A stretch of DNA of 64,000 bases from JALZUV01 sp964654855. Lineage in GTDB: Bacteria; Pseudomonadota; Alphaproteobacteria; Rickettsiales; JALZUV01. Below the pieces are notes generated by a model. That model saw only the letters and a list, made by a program, of their open reading frames with translations, had not been told where the DNA came from and made no database searches. The stretch spans positions 169,065 through 233,064 of the forward strand of contig CAZZJS010000003.1 of the NCBI GenBank assembly GCA_964654855.1, read 5' to 3'. A program made the translations under genes and the position numbers. This document shows, piece after piece, positions 33,021-41,170 of this stretch (within the stretch, counting starts at the first letter, position 1; every line of letters begins with the position of its first letter).

Positions 33021-34094
33021 TTAATGTTCGTGCTTAGCGGCAGCCTTGCCGATGTCGGCTTTCACAATGAAGCTGCCTTGGCTTACATATTGCTCACCAG
33101 CTTTTAAGCCCTCAAGCACCTCAATATATTTGCTGTCGCTTTTGCCTAGTTGGACAGGGCGAATTTCATACGAATCACCCTCTTTAACAAACACCACGGT
33201 CTTGTTTTCCATGCGTTGTATAGAGTCCCTAGCTACGGCCACAGCTACTTGTTTTTCAGAAATATGCACATCACCTTCTACTGTCATACCAGGTCGCCAT
33301 TTTCCATCGCTATTGGGAATAGATACAACGGCAATTACCGTTTGGCTTAAAGGGTCTGCGGTGGGTAAAATTAGCGTGATTGGCGCTTCTATTTCTTTGT
33401 TCTTTTCTAGAGTATGAATTCGAACCTGCTGGCCTTCGCTCACTTGACCGAGGTCACGTGGAAAAACGTGAAATTCTGCCCATACTTCTGACAAATCAGC
33501 GATGGTAAATAGAGCGTCATCACCCGTAACATTGCCTACATTCGTATTGCGAGCTAGTACAACACCATCAACTGGAGCAGTAATAGTGTAAAGGCGAAGA
33601 CTCTCATTAGATTCTACCGTAGCTAATGTTTGCCCTTTCTTTACGCGCTGACCAAGATTCACTTTAACGCTCCTTACAATACCAGAAAAGCGTGCGCGAA
33701 CATCAGCAGTAGTATTGCGATTTAACATAACACGACCAGTTAGCGAAAGCGTTTCCTTTATACTCATCGGGGCTGTTTTACTAATAAGAATACCGGCTGC
33801 TTTCGCGGCTTTTGCATCAATCTTGGTTCGCCCGTCTTCTTCATGCCCATGACCATCATCTTCGCCTTCATGCTCATGACTATCTTTATGCGACCTTTTT
33901 TCGTCGTGACTATGTTCTTCGCTGTGAGATTCTTCCTCATGCTCCTCATGCTCCTCATGCTCCTCATGCTCCTCATGCTCCTCATGCTCGTGATTGTCGG
34001 CAGCATGAGCTGGGTTCGCCCATGTAACTTGCTTAGTGGTAATCCCACTAACAGCAAGAAAAGCAGCAAGTATGGTTATGTGTGATAGTTTCAT
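33021..34094 (-). CDS. czcB: CzcB-type membrane fusion protein with His/Glu-repeat domain
   Basis: This is the 357-residue periplasmic adaptor of the RND system. A signal peptide is followed by a His/Glu/Asp-rich region (about 30-90) containing several HEE triplets, then the barrel-sandwich and beta-barrel domains (TKTAPMSIKETLSLTGRV, VDGVVLARNTNVG, GQQVRIHT) and the membrane-proximal end. The N-terminal His-rich stretch would bind divalent metal, as in CzcB. The triplets come from a 9-bp tandem repeat at 33933-33986, prone to copy-number change. It is overlapped one base by the outer-membrane factor gene. Confidence 0.9.
   Translation of the reverse strand: MKLSHITILAAFLAVSGITTKQVTWANPAHAADNHEHEEHEEHEEHEEHEEHEEESHSEEHSHDEKRSHKDSHEHEGEDDGHGHEEDGRTKIDAKAAKAAGILISKTAPMSIKETLSLTGRVMLNRNTTADVRARFSGIVRSVKVNLGQRVKKGQTLATVESNESLRLYTITAPVDGVVLARNTNVGNVTGDDALFTIADLSEVWAEFHVFPRDLGQVSEGQQVRIHTLEKNKEIEAPITLILPTADPLSQTVIAVVSIPNSDGKWRPGMTVEGDVHISEKQVAVAVARDSIQRMENKTVVFVKEGDSYEIRPVQLGKSDSKYIEVLEGLKAGEQYVSQGSFIVKADIGKAAAKHEH
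33933..33986. repeat. 9-bp tandem repeat inside czcB
   Basis: CTCCTCATG (plus-strand reading) is repeated perfectly five times from 33942 to 33986, with a near copy before it. On the coding strand each unit encodes His-Glu-Glu, so repeat number sets the length of the metal-binding stretch without shifting frame. Confidence 0.9.
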
Positions 34095-35404
34095 TATTTA
34101 TCTCCAAATGTAGTGGTGAGGCGCTCAACATTAGCTCGAGCCGTATGATAACGCTTCAATGCGCCGTTATATTGTGAACGAGCGTCAAACAAAGTACGCT
34201 GTGCATCTAGCACTTCTAGATATGGGAATTTACCCTTCGCATATCCGTTTCGCGCTAAGCGAAAAGCCTTCTTGGCAGAAGGTAGCAGTTTTTCGTTCAA
34301 GCGAGTTGCTTCAGAATAAGAGTTATTCCAAAGTTGCCAGTTCTCAATTAGTTGCTGTTCCAAATCAAGTGCAATCTGGCGTGCATCATTTTCAGTTTGT
34401 GAAAGCTCGGCTTTGGCTTTAGTCACATTGCCTTGGTTTTGGTTTGACACAGGGATGGGTAGAGATACGCCTAATACAAAAGCCTTATCACCAGTTTCGC
34501 GAAAGTCTCGTACAGCAAAACTGAGATTAGGGTCGGGCATAGCCATTGCACGCTCCAACTTTAGTAAGGACTCTTTCTCTGCTTTTAAAAACGCTAGACG
34601 CTGCATATCAGGAATGTCATCTAACTTGTCTAGATAACTAGGCATAGGTGCAGGTGCTTCCAATTCAAAAAAATGTGAATGGTCTAATGACACATCAAAG
34701 CTAGATTCACCCCACAGCCGAGCAAGTTTTTCTTTGGCTACTTTAAGCTGGCGCTCTTTTTGCTCACGATCAATGGTTGCTGTGGCATAGGCTACATTAG
34801 CTTTGCTGCGTTGAATTTCAGGTTCAGCAGCAGCATTTACACGCCTAGTTACACTATTGAGCATGTCTTTTGCCAATTCTTCTTGTTCAAATGCAAGTTT
34901 CAATGCTTCTGCTTCGGCCAATACATTCTCGTATGCGATATGAACATCACGCTCTAAATTTAGACGTTCGGTTAAAACGTTTATATTAGCGTTTTCACGC
35001 AAGGCCATAGCAGCATTTCTTCGCGCTGCGCGCTTGCCTCCGATTTCGATTTGTTGGCTAATACCTAACGTAGTTTCAGCTGCCTTAATACCGCTAAACT
35101 GACCATCTCCAGCTATATTTTCAACCTCAAAACCCAGTTCTGGGTTCGGCCAATAGCCTGCTTGCTCTTCTGCACCCTCGGCGGCATCAAGTCCAGCATT
35201 CGCTGATTTTAATCGTGGTGAGGTATCAATCGCCCTCTGAACCGCATCGGACAAAGTTACGATAGATTTATTGTTATAAATGGATTCCGAATAGTTATGA
35301 GCATCAGATGAATGCGGTTCTGCTGCCCATGTATATGATGACAAGACTGTAGCAGATAATAATCCGCATACGCCCAGCGCACGTAAAAATGATATTTTTT
35401 TCAT
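34094..35404 (-). CDS. czcC: CzcC/TolC-type outer-membrane factor
   Basis: This is the outer-membrane channel of the tripartite efflux system, about 436 residues, with a signal peptide (LGVCGLLSATVLSSYTWA). Two TolC-type repeats follow, each with long helices: SDAVQRAIDTSPRLKSANAGLDAAEG near the start, PNPELGFEVEN, and the second half PDPNLSFAVRDFRE and LPIPVSNQNQGNVTKAKAEL. The ATG at 35404 gives a normal signal peptide; an upstream TTG at 35419 adds five residues and is less likely. The operon order czcC-czcB-czcA-CDF is the usual one. Confidence 0.88.
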   Translation of the reverse strand: MKKISFLRALGVCGLLSATVLSSYTWAAEPHSSDAHNYSESIYNNKSIVTLSDAVQRAIDTSPRLKSANAGLDAAEGAEEQAGYWPNPELGFEVENIAGDGQFSGIKAAETTLGISQQIEIGGKRAARRNAAMALRENANINVLTERLNLERDVHIAYENVLAEAEALKLAFEQEELAKDMLNSVTRRVNAAAEPEIQRSKANVAYATATIDREQKERQLKVAKEKLARLWGESSFDVSLDHSHFFELEAPAPMPSYLDKLDDIPDMQRLAFLKAEKESLLKLERAMAMPDPNLSFAVRDFRETGDKAFVLGVSLPIPVSNQNQGNVTKAKAELSQTENDARQIALDLEQQLIENWQLWNNSYSEATRLNEKLLPSAKKAFRLARNGYAKGKFPYLEVLDAQRTLFDARSQYNGALKRYHTARANVERLTTTFGDK

Positions 35405-35517
35405 TGGTGAAATTCCCAAGTAAATTACTAAACACGCGTAGAGTTACCGCTAGAATATGGAAGTCACCATATACTAGAAGTCCACAAGGCTCACGAACCC
35501 TGCTTTGAGCGAAATGT

Positions 35518-35850
35518 TTAGGCTTTGGGAGGTCTTGAAGGAGGGTAATTTAGGTGGGAAAAATAAGTATCGCCATCCTGTTTATGAAGCGTTTGATTAG
35601 CCGTAATCACGGATTCAGTTTTGTTATTGAGAAATGCAGTATGTGAGTGATGATGATGACTACTACAAGTTCCACAACAATCGCAATTAGTTTGATGTTC
35701 ATCTCCGTGTTGGCTGCTGCCACTATGTATGACCTCTGAAATTTGCATGTCACTGTAGTCATTTACATGGCTGCATTCTGCGTGAGCCGTGCCAACTATA
35801 TTCATCGCGAAAAGAGCAACAATGACTATTGATATAAATAAACTTCTCAT
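35518..35850 (-). CDS. Small His/Cys-rich periplasmic protein
   Basis: This is a 110-residue protein with a signal peptide (IVIVALFAMNIVGTAHA) and a soluble part rich in metal ligands: ECSHVNDY, NCDCCGTCSSHHHHSH. It stands upstream of czcC in the same direction and probably belongs to the metal operon as a periplasmic binding protein or sensor. No regulator gene such as a CzcR/S pair is visible, so regulation is unknown. Confidence 0.6.
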   Translation of the reverse strand: MRSLFISIVIVALFAMNIVGTAHAECSHVNDYSDMQISEVIHSGSSQHGDEHQTNCDCCGTCSSHHHHSHTAFLNNKTESVITANQTLHKQDGDTYFSHLNYPPSRPPKA

Positions 35851-35884
35851 TCTCTAATCTTAGTAGAAAAAATCTAAAATGCAA

Positions 35885-36133
35885 TTATTCTGATCTGAAA
35901 TTCATCATAGTTTCTGAGGGAGTTGCTTTAGGAACAATGTATTGAATCCATTCGAGCTTAAATTTTTCAACATCCTCTCGGCGGTAGAAAATCTTGCCGC
36001 CTTTATTAACCCAAGGCAAATTATGTGATTTTCTGTATCTCCAAGTTCTGAGTGTTCCGACTTTTACTCCAAGTTCACTTGCGGTTTGTTTGGGGGTAAG
36101 GTCATTCTCTTGGTAATTAAATAAGTCTGTCAT
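35885..36133 (-). CDS. Excisionase-like helix-turn-helix protein (AlpA/MerR-type)
   Basis: This is an 82-residue DNA-binding protein. LTPKQTASELGVKVGTLRTWR forms a helix-turn-helix of the excisionase/AlpA class, followed by a beta wing (GKIFYRREDVEKF). AlpA-like proteins are the excisionases or integrase activators of P4-type islands, and the integrase lies 420 bp away on the same strand. It probably promotes excision of this island. Confidence 0.75.
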   Translation of the reverse strand: MTDLFNYQENDLTPKQTASELGVKVGTLRTWRYRKSHNLPWVNKGGKIFYRREDVEKFKLEWIQYIVPKATPSETMMNFRSE

Positions 36134-36553
36134 AGTGTTCTCCGTATAATTAATGAAAATTAACTATAACATAAACTGTCACAAACTTGTAACGTTTATC
36201 ATATAATACAATAGGTTAAGAAGTAGTTAATGTAGTATTAAAAATTGGTTAACGTAATAAAACTGTCATATTTGGAGATTACTAAGTTTTTGAAATATAG
36301 TAATTATTTTATATAAAATTTTATCTATTATTTTTCATTAGTTAACTTAATAATAAATTATAGTATATCATGAGTTGTTATTGGTACTTATAATTGTTAT
36401 AAAAATTAACATATTTTTACTTTAAGTTGACCTGTTACGCCTAATATTTGGACTATTTTTCAATAAAATTAGCATTCTGAATATGGATAGCACTATAGCT
36501 GCAGTAAATTGATATAGAAATTGCTATCAAGTATGGGGGCACCTCAATAAAGG
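36134..36553. promoter_or_regulatory. AT-rich non-coding region between integrase and excisionase genes
   Basis: There is no convincing gene in 420 bp of very AT-rich sequence. It holds several GTTAAC or AATTAAC words (36157, 36249, 36341, 36405) and two copies of AAACTGTCA (36173 and 36260), the second of which recurs near 43397. Such a region next to excisionase and integrase genes may contain their promoters and excisionase sites; specific sites cannot be assigned. Confidence 0.4.
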
Positions 36554-37741
36554 TTATTCTGAATGAACTTCATCTATATGACTTGCTTGCATCGCTTTAA
36601 CTGCTTCGCTCATAGAAGACCTGATGGGGTCATCTGTAAGTCGAGAATAAATTTGAGTGGTATGTAGGCTCTTATGTCCTAATGACTGCCCGATAATATG
36701 TAAACTAGTGCCATTAATTGCTTGGTAACTTCCTAAAGTACGCCTTAAATCATGCAAGCGAAGGTTTTCAATTCCCGCGTTCTCTATAATTCTTTTCCAG
36801 CCTTTTTTAGGTTCAACCATATGTCCAGCTTTGCTATGGCTTGAGAAAATGTAAGGTGATATTGAGTCTCTAGTCATCTGGCGCTGCATCAAAATGGCTA
36901 GGGCATCTTCTACTAATGGAATGTTTTGCGTTTCACCATTTTTGGTTTCTTCGATGCGCCAAATTCCTGCATCTAAGTCTAATTCACTCCATTGCATCGC
37001 CAATACATTGCTCCGACGTGCTCCTGTGTATAGGCTGAGGTAGACATAATCTCTTATATCGTGATTGGATTCTGATTCAAGTGCTTGAAATAACCGTATC
37101 AATTCGTCTTTTTGTAAAAACCTATCGCGAGATTTTTCTTTGAACTTCTTAATACCATTCGTTGGGTTTAGTCCTTTGGCGATTTGCCACTCTATTGCTT
37201 TATTAAATAGTGAGCTTAACAATGCTAAAACTCTATTTGCCATGTAAGGATGTTTTAGGCCAATCGCGGTATGTATTTTGACAATGTCGCTGTTAGAAAT
37301 TGCGGATAGTTTTTTCAAGCCAATTTGCTTCCTTATATGATTAGTGTAGTTGCTGATGTCACTTTTGATAGAGTAGGGCTTCTTATGCGGCTTCGCGTGA
37401 TGTTCAAGGTAGTATTCAAACATTTCATTAAGTGTGAACTCCTTTTTTTTCATCATCTGCTGTTCAAATGGGTTCTGACCTTTTGCAATGATGCTCTTAA
37501 TTTCTAAGGCCATATTGCGCGCATTATCTACAGAAAGATCGGGGTAAGCGCCAAGACGAACTCGCTTCGATTGGCCGTCTATATTTTTGCGAACGTAAAA
37601 TGTTTTGCTGCCGCCTCGTGTCACGATAATATTGAGGTTATCTACCTGCGTATCAAAGTAGGTAATACTCCGCATTGAGGATGGCGTTGTCAGTGAATTG
37701 AGGGTTCGGTGTGTGAAGTTGATTTTGTTTTTAGCTTTCAT
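36554..37741 (-). CDS. int: Tyrosine integrase of the tRNA-Lys island (P4 type)
   Basis: This is a 395-residue tyrosine recombinase. The N-terminus has the DUF4102-like arm-binding domain typical of P4-family island integrases (FYVRKNIDGQSKRVRLGAYP, ARNMALEIK), then a core-binding domain and the catalytic domain with YTGARRSNVLAMQW (first Arg), LRLHDLRRTLGS (His-x2-Arg), and LGHKSLHTTQIYSRL (second His and catalytic Tyr). It starts inside the first copy of the arm repeats, whose complement supplies the AGGG ribosome-binding site, so binding there could autoregulate expression. It should catalyse integration at the tRNA-Lys core repeat 150 bp away. Confidence 0.93.
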   Translation of the reverse strand: MKAKNKINFTHRTLNSLTTPSSMRSITYFDTQVDNLNIIVTRGGSKTFYVRKNIDGQSKRVRLGAYPDLSVDNARNMALEIKSIIAKGQNPFEQQMMKKKEFTLNEMFEYYLEHHAKPHKKPYSIKSDISNYTNHIRKQIGLKKLSAISNSDIVKIHTAIGLKHPYMANRVLALLSSLFNKAIEWQIAKGLNPTNGIKKFKEKSRDRFLQKDELIRLFQALESESNHDIRDYVYLSLYTGARRSNVLAMQWSELDLDAGIWRIEETKNGETQNIPLVEDALAILMQRQMTRDSISPYIFSSHSKAGHMVEPKKGWKRIIENAGIENLRLHDLRRTLGSYQAINGTSLHIIGQSLGHKSLHTTQIYSRLTDDPIRSSMSEAVKAMQASHIDEVHSE

Positions 37742-37772
37742 GATGCCCTAGTGATGCCCTTCTGATGCCCTT
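37741..37772 (+). promoter_or_regulatory. Candidate integrase arm-type sites, right end, overlapping int start
   Basis: Three copies of TGATGCCCTT or TGATGCCCTA start at 37741, 37752 and 37763, an exact 11-bp period. They overlap the start codon and the ribosome-binding region of int, so integrase bound here could repress its own gene. A half-site-like GGCATC follows at 37776. Confidence 0.6.
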
Positions 37773-37889
37773 TTTGGCATCTATTTTGGTGTATTCTCAG
37801 TGCTCACGATAACTCACTAAACCTCATTAAATCAAGTTAAAACATAAAGTTATATACTCTTATCTATTTTGGTGTACGCATATACCCAG

Positions 37890-37940
37890 TGACTTTTAAT
37901 CAGTAGGTCGTAGGTTCGAATCCTACAGGGATCACCATTT
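37890..37940 (+). repeat. attR: right copy of 51-bp direct repeat
   Basis: This is an exact copy of 19887-19937, consisting of the 3' end of tRNA-Lys plus TTT. It is not a functional tRNA because the 5' half is missing. It marks the right end of the island, which is about 18,000 bp from core to core. Confidence 0.93.
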
Positions 37941-38225
37941 ATCTATATATTTCAATATGTTATGTTAATTCCCACCTTCTTTTTGCGCGAAAACTTGCGC
38001 GTTAAAATACCAGTAAAAGCTAATAACTGTTATATTTCAATAAGGTAGAGGGTAAGCAAAAATCAACAAAAATCCTACTAGGATTCGCACCTATTGCTAA
38101 TTGATCATCGAGATTAGTTACGTTCATGTATTGCCGTCTCCGTCATTATTCGTGTGCAATCGATTTTTTGGTTATAAGTTTTGACGGTATAAATTGTTTT
38201 GAAGTTTTAGAGATGAGGATGAGAT
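37941..38225. other. Non-coding interval right of attR
   Basis: No convincing gene is seen. It contains TTTTTGCGCG at 37980 and CTTGCGCGTTAAAAT at 37994-38008, both repeated beyond the next gene at 39002 and 39034. The rest is unremarkable, with a probable promoter region for the 38226 gene (GAGATGAGGATGAGAT ahead of the ATG). Confidence 0.4.
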
Positions 38226-38942
38226 ATGTTCCAAAAAAAATCTTTTGAAAATATTGATATAGAGTGGGAAGAGGTTCAGGAGCTTAATAACTCTATTGTA
38301 GAGCTAGAGGCTTATAAAGAAGAGAAAATTCTTGTAGAAGGAAACCTTTCCAAATCTAAAATAGCATGGAAAATTGCTACACTTCGTCAAGCCTATATAT
38401 GGCGGCTCCATGAATTGGCTAAATCTTGTGCAATTAATTGGAGCAATGGGCATTATGTTTCCTCACTTATACTCGCAAGGAGTGTTATTGAAACGGGATT
38501 GATGCTATGTGATTTTGATAAAAATATTCAGAAAGGCTTAATCAGAAAAAATTTTTCCTTTCTAGACCAAGAAGTAATGAAAAAAACATTCTCCACACGG
38601 ATGGAAGAATTTGACTTCGCTGGGAAGTTTTTTGCAACTAGTATACTGACTATGCTTGATAAAAAAGAAAAGGAATTGCCGGGGATAAAGCACGTATATG
38701 ACAATTTATCAGAGTTTGCTCACCCCAACTATCTGGGAAGTTCAATGAATTATGCTGATTTAGATGTCAAAACTGGAACTACTACTTATTCTAATGAGAA
38801 GTATTTGACTGGAAAGTTTTTGTCTATCTTATGTGCGTTCTCATTGGTTGATCTTAGCATTAATACAATCGATAGATTGGCCAATAATATTGGCGAGGTA
38901 GCCAATCTACAGCATGAATTAAATCCAGTTCCTAATGCATGA
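38226..38942 (+). CDS. Hypothetical protein, possibly DUF5677-like
   Basis: This is a 238-residue soluble, mostly helical protein with no signal peptide. The pattern ARSVIETGLML near residue 95 and YDNLSEFAHPNYLGSS near 165 is like a group of proteins of unknown function found on mobile DNA (DUF5677-like; weak recognition). Codon and base use are AT-rich. It stands alone between attR and the degenerate att site and is flanked by GCGC-rich repeats. Function unknown. Confidence 0.6.
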   Translation: MFQKKSFENIDIEWEEVQELNNSIVELEAYKEEKILVEGNLSKSKIAWKIATLRQAYIWRLHELAKSCAINWSNGHYVSSLILARSVIETGLMLCDFDKNIQKGLIRKNFSFLDQEVMKKTFSTRMEEFDFAGKFFATSILTMLDKKEKELPGIKHVYDNLSEFAHPNYLGSSMNYADLDVKTGTTTYSNEKYLTGKFLSILCAFSLVDLSINTIDRLANNIGEVANLQHELNPVPNA

Positions 38943-39001
38943 TAAACGATTGTTTCGAAATGTTATGATTATTAGCATTTCCTCCAATTCTAAGTTGTCA
39001 T

Positions 39002-39048
39002 TTTTTGCGCGTTATTCTGCGCGTAACGCGCAGCTTGCGCGTTAAAAT
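39002..39048. repeat. GCGC-rich palindromic repeat after the 38226 gene
   Basis: CTGCGCG-TAA-CGCGCAG at 39017-39033 is a perfect hairpin, and the flanking TTTTTGCGCG and CTTGCGCGTTAAAAT repeat words found at 37980 and 37994-38008 on the other side of the gene. It may serve as a terminator without a T-tract, or as the end sequence of a small mobile unit. Confidence 0.45.
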
Positions 39049-39138
39049 GTCCGCATTTGTCCGATTTTATGTTTACGGAATCTTTGTAAGTTATTGAAAT
39101 ATATTAAAAAGTAATTTGTTGGAATCCTACCGATTAGT

Positions 39139-39221
39139 TCTACAGGGATCACCATTCTTTTCAAAGATTTAAAGTATTTGCTAAAGTCGTTAAAAGCGAA
39201 TGATGCCCTTGTGATGCCCTT
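39139..39221 (+). repeat. Degenerate second tRNA-Lys-type att site with arm repeats
   Basis: CTACAGGGATCACCATT at 39140-39156 matches the very end of tRNA-Lys; the sequence after it resembles the left island flank at 19938-20001, including AAAGTCGT, AAAAGCGA and two TGATGCCCTT copies at 39201 and 39212. The upstream tRNA part is degraded. I read it as the left end of a second, older element next to the first. Confidence 0.7.
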
Positions 39222-39282
39222 TTGTGCAGATATTCGCAATCTAGTTTATTTCTTATTTAACATACTGTTTTTAATATAAAAT

Positions 39283-39475
39283 TTATCGAAGCAGGGTTTG
39301 TTCTTCTTTAACACTTTGCTTTTGTAATTTTTGTAAGAATGAGTCACTTACATCTCCACCTTGAAGGTACTTTATGGTTTCTTCCGCATTTTCTTTAATT
39401 GCTTGGGTATTGGATAGCTTAGGTGTTTTCTTCTTCTTTTGAGGGAAAGTCGTCGTTTTTTACTGTTTGCAGCAT
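39283..39475 (-). pseudogene. Frameshifted small gene
   Basis: On the minus strand an ATG at 39475 opens MLQTVKNDDFPSKEEEN and then stops. One base later the same region continues in another frame as KTPKLSNTQAIKENAEET, through to EEQTLLR and a TAA at 39283. The join falls in a run of AAGAAGAAGAAAA, so a single-base slip would restore about 64 residues. It could be a decayed gene, a slippage site or a sequencing error. The upstream side has TTCGTCAC/GTGACGAA inverted words (39478-39485 and 39521-39528) that look like an operator. Product unknown. Confidence 0.4.
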
Positions 39476-39477
39476 AT

Positions 39478-39528
39478 TTCGTCACAAAAGATTAACACTT
39501 TATTAATATAATGGAGGTTAGTGACGAA
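39478..39528. promoter_or_regulatory. Inverted repeat upstream of the frameshifted small gene
   Basis: TTCGTCAC (39478-39485) and GTGACGAA (39521-39528) are perfectly complementary, with an AT-rich spacer of 35 bases containing TTAATATAAT-like promoter words. It is placed like an operator for the gene read leftward from 39475. Confidence 0.35.
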
Positions 39529-39834
39529 TGTCATATCACTAGGCTTGTGCGCGGATTAGGCGTTTAATCCTAGCGGTATGCTAACAGTTTTTCTTGATTA
39601 CCCGTACGTTATGTATGTGAATCTATCACTCCGTCCTTGATTGGTTTCGGAGTCAATTTCACAATAGTCGAAAGACCGTATAAGATGCGATCCATCTTTT
39701 ACGCCTCTCGTATGGTTTATATAAAAAGCTTCACTATGAAGCATTCGTACTGCAAGCGGATAACCCGAAGCAGTGCATTGAAAAATTATTTTTTAATCGA
39801 TTTGCAGCAATGCAAGTCTACAAACCCAATCTTT

Positions 39835-41130
39835 ATGAAAAAATTGGTTTTTGGGGCAATTCTTATTGTCCTTGGAGTAATATCCCTAAACGCCCAGCAA
39901 CAAATCAAGTTGCTGCCAAGCCTGGAAGTGGAGTTTCAATGCGATAGCATTGCAAACGCTCTAATGAGTGGGTGCAGCGATATTGCAGCGACATTCCAAA
40001 AAAGCTGCAACCGACTTGAGCGAACTGAAAAAGGTGTCAAAATCATCTTTGGAGGGCGTATAAAGTCTGGCAAGGTTGGTAGCTCGTATTACGGGCTACA
40101 GGAAATCAACCAATATTTGAATCAAGAGTATTATGCTCTTCCTATTCGAATGTTGGGCAAGGTGCCTTGCATTCAAGTCAAAGAAGTTGAGGTAATTCGA
40201 GAAATCGAAAAACCTTCTACCGCTTCAGATGACTGGCTAATTGAGCTATTAATGGCGTCGATGGCGCTCAACCTCGAATTGGCTGGGAATTTGCAGACTC
40301 CTCAGCAACTTCCTTCACCTGCACCTTCACCTAACATTACCATTGGTGGTGATACCATTAACGTGGATGTAAATGTAGGAGATGACAAGCAGAGTGGTCT
40401 CACGAAGTGGGATTACAAAAAGTGGAAGAAGGAGAACAAAACGCCACGTAAGTGGGGTATTATTGCCGGAGGGAATCTTCCTTTTGATGGTGGTAATATT
40501 GGTTCTTTAGGATTTTGGATGTCGCCTGACTCTACCAAGCGTTCTGGTCTAAATGGCTGGGGTGTTCACGGTGGGTACGGTTTTGATTCCAACCCTCTAA
40601 GTGGAAGCTTAGATGAGAACACAATTCATCTTTTTAGCCTTAAAGGCGAAGCGATGATGACGTTCGATTCGGGTATTCTGTTTGGTGCTGATGCTGGTTT
40701 GGTCACTCCCTTAAATCGTCGAAGCTGGATTGGCTCGGTGGCTATCGAATCATTCCAAAATACAACGATTGGGAATGATGATGAGTTTGCCGAAATCAAC
40801 AGAGACTTTGAGGATCGCTTGCCTTACCGTTTTGTCGCTAACGAGGTTTTACCTTGGCGTGCACATTTCGCTTTTAAAGGCGGATATGCATTTGGTGATG
40901 AGCAAAAGGTAGGAGTCGCTGCCCGTTTGGGTAGCCGAATTTTACCACGATTGGATGATTTTGGGGAGGTAACTTCTCAAAAGCAGTTCATTCCAACCGC
41001 AGGGTTGGAAATCCACATCTTGAAAAATTTCAGCTTGTCGTTCGATACGACGGTTGATTGGTTTCATGATGAAGATATCGATGGCGACTTCCAAGTCCGT
41101 CAGAATCTGACTTTTAGGAAGCTATTTTAA
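39835..41130 (+). CDS. Bacteroidota-like outer-membrane protein
   Basis: This is a protein of about 431 residues. I choose the ATG at 39835, which gives a clean signal peptide (KLVFGAILIVLGVISLNA, then QQ) of the kind common in Bacteroidota; the longer open frame from 39637 adds 66 residues of non-protein-like sequence. After residue 200 the pattern of alternating aromatic and polar strands (WGIIAGGNLPFDGG, FKGGYAFGDEQKVGVAARLG) and the C-terminal NLTFRKLF suggest a beta-barrel. A Pro/Ser linker and TIGGDTINVDVNVGDD precede it. No named family. It is followed at 40 bases by a lipoprotein gene and the two share a terminator. Confidence 0.6.
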   Translation: MKKLVFGAILIVLGVISLNAQQQIKLLPSLEVEFQCDSIANALMSGCSDIAATFQKSCNRLERTEKGVKIIFGGRIKSGKVGSSYYGLQEINQYLNQEYYALPIRMLGKVPCIQVKEVEVIREIEKPSTASDDWLIELLMASMALNLELAGNLQTPQQLPSPAPSPNITIGGDTINVDVNVGDDKQSGLTKWDYKKWKKENKTPRKWGIIAGGNLPFDGGNIGSLGFWMSPDSTKRSGLNGWGVHGGYGFDSNPLSGSLDENTIHLFSLKGEAMMTFDSGILFGADAGLVTPLNRRSWIGSVAIESFQNTTIGNDDEFAEINRDFEDRLPYRFVANEVLPWRAHFAFKGGYAFGDEQKVGVAARLGSRILPRLDDFGEVTSQKQFIPTAGLEIHILKNFSLSFDTTVDWFHDEDIDGDFQVRQNLTFRKLF

Positions 41131-41170
41131 GCCTTCGGGCAATTTTTTAAAAATTTTAAAATTTAAAAAA

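Noticed and set aside
33764..34085. Frames on both strands across the czcB repeat (Met-Arg-Ser, His-Ala-Pro or Leu-Met-Leu repeats)
   Set aside because: They are shadows of the 9-bp tandem repeat inside the real czcB reading frame.
39042..39239. Minus-strand frame across the degenerate att site
   Set aside because: It reads through the same att-flank sequence as the tRNA artefact and has no protein-like features.
39637..39834. 66-residue N-terminal extension of the Bacteroidota-like outer-membrane protein
   Set aside because: The extension is not protein-like and would bury the clear signal peptide that starts at 39835.
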